DNA of 64,000 bases from Campylobacter sp. RM16189 (GTDB lineage Bacteria > Campylobacterota > Campylobacteria > Campylobacterales > Campylobacteraceae). Shown here in pieces: positions 19,748 to 28,740 of the stretch. Position 1 is the first letter of the stretch; the number at the start of each line of letters is the position of its first letter. A program made the translations under genes and the position numbers. Below the pieces are notes generated by a model. The model did not search any database. It was given only the letters and a program-made list of their open reading frames with translations, and was not told where the DNA came from. The stretch covers positions 62,001 to 126,000 of the forward strand of contig NZ_LIWR01000044.1 in the NCBI RefSeq assembly GCF_012978815.1, read 5' to 3'.

Positions 19748-20619
19748 TTTAAAATTTCCGGATTATCGCCATCTAGAGTTAGTAAAAATTTATATATCAA
19801 CTCTATTTGTTCTTGATTTATTTTATTTTGCATTCTTAAGTTAGCAATATGCTCTATCGTCTCTCTTAAATCATAACAGGTTCCATCATAAAAATACGGA
19901 GCGGTCTTTGATATGTTTCTTAGTCCGGGCACTTTATATTTGCCAATATTAGTTACATTTTGGTCTAAATTACAATCAAGCTGCATATCATAATATACAT
20001 TAGAACCCAAATTTACTCCGCTATGACAATTGATACAGCCTGCTTTTTTAAAAAGCTCAAATCCTTTTTTTTCATCTTCTGAAAAAACAGCTTTATCTCC
20101 GCTTATAAATTTATCAAATTTTGAATTTGGAGTTAATAAAGCCTTTTGAAAATTTACTATAGCATCAACTATATTATTGAAAGTAACCCCATCTTTATAA
20201 AGAATTTTAAATTTATGTTTATAATGAGGATTTAAACTTACCTTTTCTACAACAAGCTTTTCACTGCTACCCAGCTGATTTATGTCGACTATGCTTTCAA
20301 TCACTTGTTCTCTGATATTTTTAACTCTTCCGTCTTTAAAAAATAAATAATTCAAAGCAGAATTTAAAACAGTAGGAGAATTTAATGTCTGCTTAAATGA
20401 TATTTTTATATTTTTTACGCTAGTGCCGCTTGAGTTCCAATATAGATTATGACATTTCTCACAAGAATCAGTTCCACTTGCACTAAGCCTAGTATCTTGA
20501 AATAAACTTTTACCCAGCTCAGCCTTTTGTTTATCATAATACAAAGGTTTGATAGGTGTAAATTGTGAAGCTAGGCAAAATTCTATGAATATAAAAAATA
20601 ATATAAAAAGCCTTGACAT
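19744..20619 (-). CDS. Di-haem cytochrome c peroxidase family protein
   Basis: A 291-aa periplasmic protein with signal peptide MSRLFILFFIFIEFCLAS. Two CxxCH haem sites are present: CEKCHN near residue 53 and CINCHSG near 198, as in bacterial cytochrome c peroxidase/MauG proteins, which reduce hydrogen peroxide with electrons from cytochrome c. It is somewhat shorter than typical CcpA (about 320-350 aa), so it may be a divergent member. The stop overlaps the start of the PAS-GGDEF-EAL gene by 4 bp, linking a peroxide or redox enzyme with c-di-GMP turnover. Confidence 0.85.
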   Translation of the reverse strand: MSRLFILFFIFIEFCLASQFTPIKPLYYDKQKAELGKSLFQDTRLSASGTDSCEKCHNLYWNSSGTSVKNIKISFKQTLNSPTVLNSALNYLFFKDGRVKNIREQVIESIVDINQLGSSEKLVVEKVSLNPHYKHKFKILYKDGVTFNNIVDAIVNFQKALLTPNSKFDKFISGDKAVFSEDEKKGFELFKKAGCINCHSGVNLGSNVYYDMQLDCNLDQNVTNIGKYKVPGLRNISKTAPYFYDGTCYDLRETIEHIANLRMQNKINQEQIELIYKFLLTLDGDNPEILK

Positions 20620-20662
20620 TACTTATAAGACCTTGCTTAATAAATTTCCACTAAATTATAGC

Positions 20663-21382
20663 CTAAAATACCAAAAGCTTCATTGAAGATGTTACTGTTT
20701 CCGTTACTTTTCCATCTTTGCAAATGCTCAAAAGCTCATCTTTTACCTTTTGTTTATTAAATTTGAGATTTCCGATCTCTAAATGCCAGATCATATCTTC
20801 ATACATTTTTTCAAGACTTATATCCCTTGTTCTCACTTCATTAAAAACATGTGACTTGACAGGAATTTTTAACATATCCAAGTGGTATTCAAAGTAAGGC
20901 AATCTCTCGCTCCACTGACGTTCTCCGTAAATTTTATAAAATCTCTCAAGCACACTCGAATGTCTTTGCTTATTCCACCACATAAAAACTCGCTTTTTGC
21001 CGGTGCGAATAAATTTATCAAGCCCTTCTATGCTGTTTATCGCCGGACTCATCGTGCTAAAAGCGATATCGTAAATATTATCCTCATTAAAGTCATCCCA
21101 ACTGCTCTCAACTACTCTTAAATTTGACACACCAAATTTATCAGCATCCTCTCTCATGCACTCAAGCATCTTAGTCGAGAGATCAAGTCCTGTTACGTTT
21201 TTACACAAATTTGATAGATACAGAGTATAAACACCTGTTCCGCACCCTACATCTATAAGTGTTTTATTATTAAAATTTACACTAAACTCATCAAGTTTAT
21301 TAAAAAATCTTCTTTGAAATTCGTTAAGTTCGCCCTCATATCTTGAGTAATTAGCCGCTTTTTTATCCCAAGAGCTCTTCAT
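20663..21382 (-). CDS. Class I SAM-dependent methyltransferase
   Basis: A 239-aa methyltransferase with motif I LIDVGCGTGVYTLYL near residue 40 and GLDLSTKMLECM. The N-terminal SSWDKKAANYSRY resembles the WDKKA segment of the methyltransferase at 9348-10145, and both keep the same overall layout, so they look like paralogs. Substrate is unknown. It stands alone on the minus strand, 54 bp from the divergent thioesterase gene. Confidence 0.78.
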   Translation of the reverse strand: MKSSWDKKAANYSRYEGELNEFQRRFFNKLDEFSVNFNNKTLIDVGCGTGVYTLYLSNLCKNVTGLDLSTKMLECMREDADKFGVSNLRVVESSWDDFNEDNIYDIAFSTMSPAINSIEGLDKFIRTGKKRVFMWWNKQRHSSVLERFYKIYGERQWSERLPYFEYHLDMLKIPVKSHVFNEVRTRDISLEKMYEDMIWHLEIGNLKFNKQKVKDELLSICKDGKVTETVTSSMKLLVF

Positions 21383-21436
21383 AAAACCGCCTTTTTAAAA
21401 ATTTGAGTTACAATTGTATCAAACAAAAGGACAAAT

Positions 21437-21844
21437 ATGAGAATTTTTAGCTACAAATTTAAAGTAGGCAAAGAGGCCATAGACATAAACAACCACGCAA
21501 ACAACGCATACTATCTTGTTTGGATGCAAGAAGCGGCTTTTGCGCACTCAAATTTCGTAGGAGATACGTTTGAAGAGCAGCTTAAAAACAACTCGACTTG
21601 GGTTATAAAACGCAACGAAATCGACTATTTAGAGCAAATTTATTTAGGAGATGAGATCGAGATAAAAACATGGACAAAACAGGCTAGAAAAGTTAGTTCA
21701 AACAGATTTTACGAATTTATAAAAGACGGCAAGATTATAGCTAAAGCCATAACCACTTACGTATATTTTGACCTTGACAAAAAGCGTCCAAAGGCGATCC
21801 CCGATCATCTTGCGGAGCTTTACGGCGAAAATGAGGAAATTTAA
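21437..21844 (+). CDS. Acyl-CoA thioesterase (4HBT/YbgC-like hotdog fold)
   Basis: A 135-aa single hotdog domain. DINNHANNAYYLVWMQEAAFAHS carries the active-site helix of the 4-hydroxybenzoyl-CoA thioesterase/YbgC family, with Asn in place of the more usual Asp in DxxGHxxN-type motifs. It hydrolyses acyl-CoA thioesters; preferred chain is not visible. The ATG follows AAAGGAC. Its stop overlaps the stop of the convergent zur gene by 4 bp. Confidence 0.8.
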   Translation: MRIFSYKFKVGKEAIDINNHANNAYYLVWMQEAAFAHSNFVGDTFEEQLKNNSTWVIKRNEIDYLEQIYLGDEIEIKTWTKQARKVSSNRFYEFIKDGKIIAKAITTYVYFDLDKKRPKAIPDHLAELYGENEEI

Positions 21845-22191
21845 AAGCACTCGTCGCAAATTCCTTTTACAACTACGCTTTTAACGTTGTTTTGGCTTAT
21901 TTTTGGCATCTTAATGTTTGTCATTTTATGGCATACGTCACAGACGAAATACGCCTTTGCTCCGTTTGATAACTCATAGAAATTTTTATGGTTATTTTCA
22001 CTTTTGATTACTATATCATTTGCTTCAAAAATGTCCATACAGCGATAAAATGTCGTCTTGTTAGCGTCTATTTTGCTTAAAATTTCATCGTAACTCAAAG
22101 GAGACTGCGCCTCTTCTAAAATTTTTAAAATTTGCAGTCTAAGCGGAGTGAGTTTGATATTGTGCTTTTTTAATAGCTCTACGGCTTTCAT
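21841..22191 (-). CDS. zur: Fur-family regulator, probably Zur
   Basis: A 116-aa winged-helix regulator: N-terminal DNA-binding domain (KLTPLRLQILKILEE, YDEILSKIDANKTTFYRCMDIFEAND) and a short C-terminal dimerisation domain with two Cys pairs, CDVCH and CDEC, forming the structural zinc site. It is shorter than most Fur proteins (about 135-155 aa). It diverges from znuA across 118 bp containing a perfect palindrome, so Zur, repressing zinc uptake in zinc-replete cells, is the best call. Confidence 0.82.
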   Translation of the reverse strand: MKAVELLKKHNIKLTPLRLQILKILEEAQSPLSYDEILSKIDANKTTFYRCMDIFEANDIVIKSENNHKNFYELSNGAKAYFVCDVCHKMTNIKMPKISQNNVKSVVVKGICDECF

Positions 22192-22256
22192 TTCACTCCT
22201 TTTATTTAAAATTTATCGCTATCATATCTTAAATTTCTATAATATTATGTTAATTC

Positions 22257-22281
22257 GCAACTAAGTTGCTTTTGCTATACT
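22257..22281 (+). promoter_or_regulatory. znuA promoter with probable Zur operator
   Basis: GCAACTAAGTTGC at 22257-22269 is a perfect palindrome around a central A. It sits just ahead of an extended -10, TGCTATACT (TATACT at 22276-22281), in the -35/-10 spacer of the znuA promoter, so a bound repressor would block polymerase. It lies in the gap shared with zur. Binding by Zur is inferred from position. Confidence 0.6.
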
Positions 22282-22309
22282 TCCCTAAAAATTTAAAAAA
22301 AGGTTTAAG

Positions 22310-23194
22310 ATGAAGAAAATTTTAGCTTTTTTATGTTTTGGCGCGCTTGTATGCTTTGCAAAACCCGTCGTTAGCGTAAGTATATTACCTCAAGAATTTT
22401 TCGTAAAACAGATCGCAGGCGACACGGTTGAAGTAAATACCATGGTCTCTCCTGGAGCCGATCCTCACACTTACGAGCCAAAACCAAAGCAGATGAAATC
22501 TCTTGAAAACAGCAAACTTTATTTTGCCATAGGCATTGAATTTGAAGAGGTTTGGTTGCCGAAATTTCAGCAGTCGTTTCCAAAGCTAAAATTTATTTTT
22601 ACTCAAAAAGGAGTAGAAAGAGTCGCTATGCAAGAGCATGAGCATGAAGGACATGAGAAAAAAGAGCATTGCCACGAGCACAACGGAAAAGTGCATTGTC
22701 ATAGCCACGACGGGCTTGATCCACACATCTGGCTTGATCCTGTGCTTGTAAAAACTCAGGCTAAAAACATCCTAAACGGACTTGTTAGAGTTTTTCCCGA
22801 GCACAAAGAGCTTTATAACGCAAATTACGAGAAATTTCTCGTTAAGCTAGACGAACTTGACAAATTCATCAAAGATAAGCTTGCAAATCTTAAAAACCGC
22901 GAATTTATCGTGTATCACCCATCTTGGGGATATTTTGCAAAGCGCTATGATTTAGAGCAAATTTCAATCGAAGTCGAGGGTAAAGAGCCAAAGCCCGCAG
23001 AGCTTGCAAACCTCATCAAGGAGGCAAAAGAACACGGCGTAAAAGTCATCTTCGTAGCGCCTCAGTTTTCTAAAAAATCGGCAAATTTAATCGCAAAAGA
23101 AACGGGTGCAAAGGTAGTTGAGATAGATCAGCTCCCGCTTGATTGGGAGGCTGAGCTTAAAAAGACAGCCGAAATTTTCGCTAAGAGTCTTTAA
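22310..23194 (+). CDS. znuA: Zinc ABC transporter periplasmic binding protein
   Basis: A 294-aa protein with signal peptide MKKILAFLCFGALVCFA. It is a class A-I (TroA/ZnuA) metal-binding protein: PGADPHTYEPKPKQM gives the first metal His, an expanded His-rich loop at about 107-135 follows, then GLDPHIWLDP and HPSWGYFAKRY give further ligands, with EIDQLPLDW near the end. The His-rich loop is typical of zinc-specific ZnuA. It is the first gene of znuA-zevAB-znuC-znuB under the candidate Zur operator. Confidence 0.95.
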   Translation: MKKILAFLCFGALVCFAKPVVSVSILPQEFFVKQIAGDTVEVNTMVSPGADPHTYEPKPKQMKSLENSKLYFAIGIEFEEVWLPKFQQSFPKLKFIFTQKGVERVAMQEHEHEGHEKKEHCHEHNGKVHCHSHDGLDPHIWLDPVLVKTQAKNILNGLVRVFPEHKELYNANYEKFLVKLDELDKFIKDKLANLKNREFIVYHPSWGYFAKRYDLEQISIEVEGKEPKPAELANLIKEAKEHGVKVIFVAPQFSKKSANLIAKETGAKVVEIDQLPLDWEAELKKTAEIFAKSL

Positions 23195-24639
23195 TGATGA
23201 AATTTGGGCGCATACTGGCCGCACTGACGCTTTTTGCGTCTATTGCCTACTCGTGTGCGCTTTGTGCACTTTACACACCCACAGCTCATGCGCAGATCAA
23301 ATTTGACGCATGGAGCGACACGATTAAAACAGCTACGATAACATGGACGTTTTCAGAAAATTTCACCGAGCTAACCATGCAAGGATACGACGAGGATGCC
23401 GATAAAAATCTAAACGAAAAAGAAGCTTGGAATGTCCAAAAGTCCTTGCTTGACTACATCGTGCCGCGCGGGTATCTTACTACGGTTAGCTTTTATGACG
23501 GCGAGGGCGCGAGCGAAAATTTATTCGTCAAAACAAAGAGCCAACGCGTTTATATCGAAGAAAACAGGCTAAATTTCGAGTATGTTTTGGAGCTAAATTT
23601 AGAAATTTTGCCTCGCCGTGTGGTTGTGTTTGAGATAATCGATCGCGAAGGATTTTTTAACTTCAAAATCGCAAACGACGAGCCTTACAGGATAACCGAA
23701 TCCATTTTCATAGTGCCAAATTCAAATTTAAACACCGTGTTTTTTGAGATGAGCGAGCAAAAACCTAAAATTTCAAACAAAGACAAGCCTGAGCTTAGCT
23801 CGCTTGTAAAAAACAAAAATTTAGAAGAGATTGACGCGATAGACGAAGCGAAATTTAACTCTCTTGCTAGAACCACGATAGGCTTTTTAGACAGGCTAAA
23901 AGAACTCATCAAAGAAAACTCAACCGCATTTGAAGCTTCGAAATTTGCCCTCATCATGCTTTTTAGCTTCGTCTACGGCTTTTTGCACGCAGCGGGCCCG
24001 GGACATGGCAAACTGCTTACGACATCGTATTTTGCGGCAAGCGGAGGCAGCTACTTAAAAGCTTTTGGCTTCTCGCTTAAAATCGGCATTTTGCACGTGC
24101 TTGGCGCGCTCATGTTGGTTTGGATTACCATGAGTTTGCTTGAAAGTTTTGCGGCAAACGTAGCAAATTCCGCTGCAAATTTGACGACTAAAATTTCAGC
24201 CCTGATCATCATGGCGATCTCTGCTTATATGATATTTACGAAGCTAAAATCACTTAAACCAAAGGTTCATAACTACAAATTTAGCCCTCACAAGGCAGAC
24301 TGCGGATGTGCGGCTTGTAAAGCAATGGAAGTTAAGCCAAAGAGCCTAAACGAGTGGTTTGTAGCGCTTGCAGCCTCGCTTGTGCCGTGTCCTGGAACTA
24401 TCATCGTCTTTATACTTGCGTTTAGCTTAAATAGCTGGCTTATAGGCGTGATGAGCGGCGTTTTTATGGCGCTTGGCATGAGTATAGTTATATTTATCGC
24501 AGCGGTCTTTGGCACGAAGGTAAATGCGCTCTCAAAATATAAAAATTTAAAAATTTACTGCGAATTCCTAGCTCTTTTAGTGATGTTTGGCTTGGGAGCT
24601 TTTATGTTTTTTATCGCGGGCAGGATATCGGTTTTATGA
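23194..24639 (+). CDS. ZevA-ZevB-like fusion: DUF1007 domain plus RcnA/NicO-type permease
   Basis: A 481-aa protein. The N-terminus has a signal-like helix and a periplasmic DUF1007 domain (about 25-215; AQIKFDAWSDTIKTATITWTFSENFTEL, then a DEDADKNLNEKEAW acidic segment). The C-terminal half (about 245-480) is a six-helix NicO/RcnA permease with HAAGPGHGK and the second motif LVPCPGT; a loop holds a CGCAAC metal site. In Haemophilus influenzae ZevA and ZevB are separate proteins of these types needed for zinc uptake; here they are one polypeptide between znuA and znuC. Direction and metal are inferred from context: probably zinc uptake. Confidence 0.82.
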   Translation: MMKFGRILAALTLFASIAYSCALCALYTPTAHAQIKFDAWSDTIKTATITWTFSENFTELTMQGYDEDADKNLNEKEAWNVQKSLLDYIVPRGYLTTVSFYDGEGASENLFVKTKSQRVYIEENRLNFEYVLELNLEILPRRVVVFEIIDREGFFNFKIANDEPYRITESIFIVPNSNLNTVFFEMSEQKPKISNKDKPELSSLVKNKNLEEIDAIDEAKFNSLARTTIGFLDRLKELIKENSTAFEASKFALIMLFSFVYGFLHAAGPGHGKLLTTSYFAASGGSYLKAFGFSLKIGILHVLGALMLVWITMSLLESFAANVANSAANLTTKISALIIMAISAYMIFTKLKSLKPKVHNYKFSPHKADCGCAACKAMEVKPKSLNEWFVALAASLVPCPGTIIVFILAFSLNSWLIGVMSGVFMALGMSIVIFIAAVFGTKVNALSKYKNLKIYCEFLALLVMFGLGAFMFFIAGRISVL

Positions 24640-25412
24640 ACGGGGTTAGAATAGAGAATTTGTCGTTTGGATACGATGAGAATTTGATATTTGAAAATAT
24701 AAATTTAAACTATGATATCAAGGATTTTCTAGCTATCATAGGTCCAAACGGCGGAGGCAAATCAACCCTGCTTCGCCTTATGCTAGGGCTTTTAAGACCT
24801 AAAAGCGGCGAGATAAAGATATTTGATAAAAACCCAAGCGAGGTTAGCAAAACCATAGGATACGTCCCTCAAAATATCTTTATAAACGTAAATTTTCCGA
24901 TGAGGGTTTTAGAAGTGGTGCTTATGGGGCGAATAGATAGGAAAATTTTCGGCTTTTACACCAAAGACGATAAATCAGAAGCGATGAAAGCGCTTGAAAA
25001 AGTCGGCATGAGCGAGTTTGCAAACTCCCGCATAGGCGAGCTCTCAGGCGGTCAAAGGCAAAGAGTTTATATCGCAAGAGCGCTTTGTGCAAAGGCTAAA
25101 ATTCTCATGCTTGATGAGCCAACCGCGAGCATCGACACCAAAGGGCAAGCTGCGATTTACAGCCTGCTTAGCGATATAAACAAAGAAGGAATCGGTGTCA
25201 TCTTGATAAGCCATGACGTAAATATCGCGCTTAGCTTTGCTACGAAAGTTGCTTACGTAAATCACAAAATTCACATGCACGACATCGCGCCCGATCGTTC
25301 AAAGCAAGAATTCATCGCTCATCTTGCGCACGAGCATAATCACTTTTGCGATGTCGAGATCGCACTTAAAGAGTGCGGTTGCAAGAGCTTAGACAAAGGG
25401 CAAAAATGCTAG
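24636..25412 (+). CDS. znuC: Zinc ABC transporter ATPase
   Basis: A 258-aa ATPase with Walker A IIGPNGGGKSTLLR, Q-loop VPQNIFIN, signature LSGGQRQRVYIARAL, Walker B ILMLDEPTASID and H-loop ISHDVN. A His/Cys-rich tail (HLAHEHNHFCDVEIALKECGCK), as in other ZnuC proteins, may sense or bind zinc. It overlaps the ZevAB-like gene by 4 bp and znuB by 7 bp, so all are translated together. Confidence 0.95.
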   Translation: MNGVRIENLSFGYDENLIFENINLNYDIKDFLAIIGPNGGGKSTLLRLMLGLLRPKSGEIKIFDKNPSEVSKTIGYVPQNIFINVNFPMRVLEVVLMGRIDRKIFGFYTKDDKSEAMKALEKVGMSEFANSRIGELSGGQRQRVYIARALCAKAKILMLDEPTASIDTKGQAAIYSLLSDINKEGIGVILISHDVNIALSFATKVAYVNHKIHMHDIAPDRSKQEFIAHLAHEHNHFCDVEIALKECGCKSLDKGQKC

Positions 25413-26203
25413 AAGCGCTAAATTTGGAATTTATGCAAAACGCCCTTATGGCAGGGCTTTTGGTAAGTATCGCATGCGGAGTTATCGGCTCGCTTGTGGT
25501 GATAAATCGCATGGTTTTCATCGCAGGAGGCATAGCACACGGAGCTTACGGCGGACTTGGGCTGGCGTTTTACTTCTCGCTTGAGCCGCTTTTGGGTGCT
25601 AGCGGATTTGCGATATTTCTAGCACTCCTGATAGCTACTATCACTCTAAACGATAAAAGCAAAATGGACTCGGTTATCGGTGCACTTTGGGCGTTTGGGA
25701 TGGCGTTTGGCATTATCTTAATCGATCTAACGCCCGGATACAACGTAGATCTCATGAGCTATCTTTTTGGCTCGATTTTAGCGGTGCCTGATAGCGATCT
25801 AGCCTTTATGGCGGCGGTTGATTGCGTCATCTTGCTTATAGTTACGCTGCTTTACAGGCAGTTTGAAGCCCTTAGTTTTGATGCGGAATTCGCCAAACTT
25901 CGAGGAGTAAAAACCACACTTTTATACTATGTGCTAGTCTGCATGATGGCGCTAAGTGTCGTTATGACGATACGCGCAGTGGGTCTTATCTTAGTCATCG
26001 CACTTCTTACCATACCGCCTTATATAGCGCAAAATTTTTCTAAACGCCTTGGTGCAATGATGCTAAACGCCACTCTTATCTCGGCTGCGTTTTGCATATC
26101 GGGGCTTTGGCTTAGCTTTGAGGCAAACCTAACAAGCGGAGCAAGCATAATACTTATAGCCTCAATCTGCTTTTTTATATTTACGGCTATAAACAGACGC
26201 TAA
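25406..26203 (+). CDS. znuB: Zinc ABC transporter permease
   Basis: A 265-aa ABC-3 family inner-membrane permease with about eight helices; VINRMVFIAGGIAHGAYGGLGLAFYF is the conserved family segment. The start at 25406 is preferred over an upstream in-frame start because AAAGGG lies at the right distance and the protein then begins MLEALNLEFMQNALMAG, the usual ABC-3 N-terminus. It overlaps the znuC stop by 7 bp and ends the zinc operon. Confidence 0.94.
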   Translation: MLEALNLEFMQNALMAGLLVSIACGVIGSLVVINRMVFIAGGIAHGAYGGLGLAFYFSLEPLLGASGFAIFLALLIATITLNDKSKMDSVIGALWAFGMAFGIILIDLTPGYNVDLMSYLFGSILAVPDSDLAFMAAVDCVILLIVTLLYRQFEALSFDAEFAKLRGVKTTLLYYVLVCMMALSVVMTIRAVGLILVIALLTIPPYIAQNFSKRLGAMMLNATLISAAFCISGLWLSFEANLTSGASIILIASICFFIFTAINRR

Positions 26204-26247
26204 ATTTGGTTAATTTTAATAAATTTGCGCTTGTAAGATAACGAAAT

Positions 26248-27129
26248 TTAAGCTTTTTGACTCTTGTAGTAGCTTCCTACTTCACTGATTATAATTCCAA
26301 AAAGTATAAGCAAAGCTCCTAAAATCTGCCACGAGCTTAAAATTTCCCCGCCAACAAAATACCCAAAAAGCCCCGCACTAACAGGCTCAAAAGTAAAGAT
26401 AAGAGCCGTTTTCATAGGAGTTGTGTAGCGCTGCATCGCCGACTGAACAAAAAATGCAAAGACGGTCGCAAATACCGAAGTTATGATAACAGCTTTAAAA
26501 AATGCATAGTTAGCCACAGGCAAAACGCTATGCGTATCAAAAACAAGAGCCGCAAAAAGACATAGGGCGGTTACTACCAAAAACTGCATGCAAACCATCT
26601 GATAAAGCTCGCATTTGCGCACAAAAACGCCCGTAAATATGATATGAACGGAATAAGCAACGGCACAAAGCACGGAGAGAATTTCACCTCTGCCAAACCC
26701 AAGCTCGCTATCGCTTAGCAAATACAGCCCAAAAGCCGATAAAAAGGCTCCTATAAACGAATAAACATAGACTTTTTGCCTAAAAAACAGAAATACTATA
26801 AAAGGCACAAAAACTACATTTAATCCCGTGATAAAGGCAACGGTCGAGCTAAAAGTGTATTTAAGGGCAAAGGTTTGAAGTGCAAAGCCCGCAAACAAAA
26901 ACACACCTAGCAAAGAGCCGAATTTAAGAGAATTTGGGTCAAATTTCTTAACAAATTTAATCGAAATCAAACCCATTAGCAGAGTTGAGATCAAAAATCT
27001 CCAAAACAAAATAACAAAAACGCCGTTACTCTTAAGCGCTTCAGCCATCGGTAAAAACGTCACGCCCCACACGACGGCAACGACTACAAGAGCGAGATCG
27101 GCGCCAAATTCCTTTATCTTTTTCGTCAT
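26248..27129 (-). CDS. EamA family DMT-superfamily transporter
   Basis: A 293-aa membrane protein with ten predicted helices in two EamA repeats. The first opens with LALVVVAVVWGVTFLPMAEALKS, the second with GEILSVLCAVAYSVHIIFTG and contains YTTPMKTALIFTFEPVSAGLFGYFVGGEIL. Family members export amino acids or other small metabolites; substrate is unknown. It is convergent with znuB and 27 bp downstream of the DUF4197 gene. Confidence 0.88.
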   Translation of the reverse strand: MTKKIKEFGADLALVVVAVVWGVTFLPMAEALKSNGVFVILFWRFLISTLLMGLISIKFVKKFDPNSLKFGSLLGVFLFAGFALQTFALKYTFSSTVAFITGLNVVFVPFIVFLFFRQKVYVYSFIGAFLSAFGLYLLSDSELGFGRGEILSVLCAVAYSVHIIFTGVFVRKCELYQMVCMQFLVVTALCLFAALVFDTHSVLPVANYAFFKAVIITSVFATVFAFFVQSAMQRYTTPMKTALIFTFEPVSAGLFGYFVGGEILSSWQILGALLILFGIIISEVGSYYKSQKA

Positions 27130-27156
27130 ATTATGAGTTTAAATTTAAGCTAAAAG

Positions 27157-27903
27157 TTATTTAAAAATATTTTCAATAGCTTTTTTGCCGTAACCCACAG
27201 GATCGCTTCTAAGCGACTTTTCATTTTCGCTCATCACTTTAAATAGCCCATCAAGCGTCTTTCTCGTGATGTATCCGTTTAGATCCTCGCCATCGTTTGT
27301 TACATATTCGCCCATGCCAAGGCTTGAAGCCACAGATTTAACCGACTTCATACTCTCCGAGCCGCCAAGAGAATTTTTTACAAATGAATTTAGCCCGTTA
27401 TAAGCGGTTGCAAAGCTGTTTTGACTCATCATCTTTTCAATGATCGGCTTAAATATCTTTTCAAGCTCCTTGCTTGAATTTTGTTGCAAAAATTTACTAA
27501 AACTATCATTTCCGCCGTTCATGATCTTTTTGACATCGCTTTCATTCATGTTTTTTATAGTTTTTGAAAAGACATCGGCAGCTCCGGGAACTGCGCTACT
27601 TGCGGCTTTGTTTATGGAAGCAACCAGCTCGTTTGCCCACTTGTCGCCGCCAACTTTCTTTGCTAAATTTGCAGCCGTTTGTAAGCTTGGCGGAAGCGGA
27701 ATTTTAGCCGAGGCATTTTTGATAAATCCGTCATTTGAAAGCTCTTTTACGGCATACTCAAGAGCCGAGCTTACCATGCTTTTATAATCGCTATTTGTAG
27801 AGGCTTGATTTACGGCTTTAAGCCCGTCTCCAACCATTTTACCCCAATCCGTACCAAAAGCGCTTAAAGCAAAAAATAGCGCTAAAATCACGATTTTTTT
27901 CAT
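27157..27903 (-). CDS. DUF4197 family secreted protein
   Basis: A 248-aa protein with signal peptide MKKIVILALFFALSAFG. The start at 27903 is chosen because AAGGAT precedes it and the signal peptide then begins at residue 1. The mature region is helical and matches DUF4197: WGKMVGDGLKAVNQ, IPLPPSLQTAANLAKKVGG, AADVFSKTIKNM and GLFKVMSENEKSLRSDPVG. Function of the family is unknown; probably periplasmic. Confidence 0.82.
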   Translation of the reverse strand: MKKIVILALFFALSAFGTDWGKMVGDGLKAVNQASTNSDYKSMVSSALEYAVKELSNDGFIKNASAKIPLPPSLQTAANLAKKVGGDKWANELVASINKAASSAVPGAADVFSKTIKNMNESDVKKIMNGGNDSFSKFLQQNSSKELEKIFKPIIEKMMSQNSFATAYNGLNSFVKNSLGGSESMKSVKSVASSLGMGEYVTNDGEDLNGYITRKTLDGLFKVMSENEKSLRSDPVGYGKKAIENIFK

Positions 27904-28118
27904 AATAATATCCTTTAAATTTAACCCTGCAAGCATAAATTAGGCTTAGCAAGTAAATAAAATGATATTAAATTTTGGCTTTTCATCACTTGAAATTTAT
28001 CTTTATACGCTAAATTTGCGCTCATAAAATATCAAATTTTAATTCCGTCAAATAAAGCCGAATTTTAATCTTAAAAAAATTAGTTTTAATGTAAAATTAG
28101 CCTTTTTCAGGAGAATTT

Positions 28119-28698
28119 ATGGAGCTTTTATTATTAGCTTTCGCCCTTGCCATGGATAGCGTAGCACTCAGTATCGCAAGCGGTGCAAAATGCCGCGCAT
28201 TAACCGTTTCGGGGGTCATTAAAGTCTCTTTTATATTTGGCTTTTTTTCAAGCTCTTATGCCATTTTTGGGATATTTTTTAGGGCTAACCTTCGTAAGCT
28301 TCATAGCTTCTATAGATCATTTTGTCGCATTTGGCATACTTTCATTTTTGGGTATCAAAATGATACTTGAGGCAAGAGAGCATAAAGACGAAGCCTGTTT
28401 AAATGACCTAGGACTAAAAGTCCTAACCATAGGCGCAATAGCTACGAGTATCGATGCGCTGGCTGTCGGAGTGACATTTAGCTTTGAGAATATAGACATC
28501 ATTTATACTAGTATTTTGATAGGATCTATCTGCTTTATACTATGCGTTTTGGCGTGTTATGCGGGGAAATTTTTAGGTATAGTTTTAGAAAAAAAGGCTC
28601 TTATTTTAGGCGGAGTTATACTCATAGGCATAAGCGTAAAAATTCTCATCACCCATCTTTTAGACCATGGGTTCTTGGCTCATTTAAAGCCGTTTTGA
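28119..28698 (+). pseudogene. mntP: Manganese efflux pump MntP, frameshifted
   Basis: Two reading frames together give a full MntP-type six-helix protein. Frame one (28119 on) encodes MELLLLAFALAMDSVALSIASG and VIKVSFIFGFF; frame two (from about 28240) continues FFQALMPFLGYFLGL through ATSIDALAVGVTF to LKPF. Both conserved Asp regions (AMDS, SIDA) are present. The break is at a run of seven T (28242-28248); six would restore the frame. It may be a true mutation, a length-variable tract or a sequencing error. MntP exports Mn2+. No Mn riboswitch was recognised upstream. Confidence 0.8.
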
Positions 28699-28740
28699 TT
28701 TTACGCTTACTATTTTATAACTCCGCACCAATAGGTAAAT

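Noticed and set aside
27904..28118. Manganese (yybP-ykoY) riboswitch upstream of mntP
   Set aside because: The AT-rich leader lacks the conserved riboswitch core and stable stems.
28210..28216. Poly-G phase-variable tract in mntP
   Set aside because: Only five G; Campylobacter phase-variable tracts are usually eight or more.
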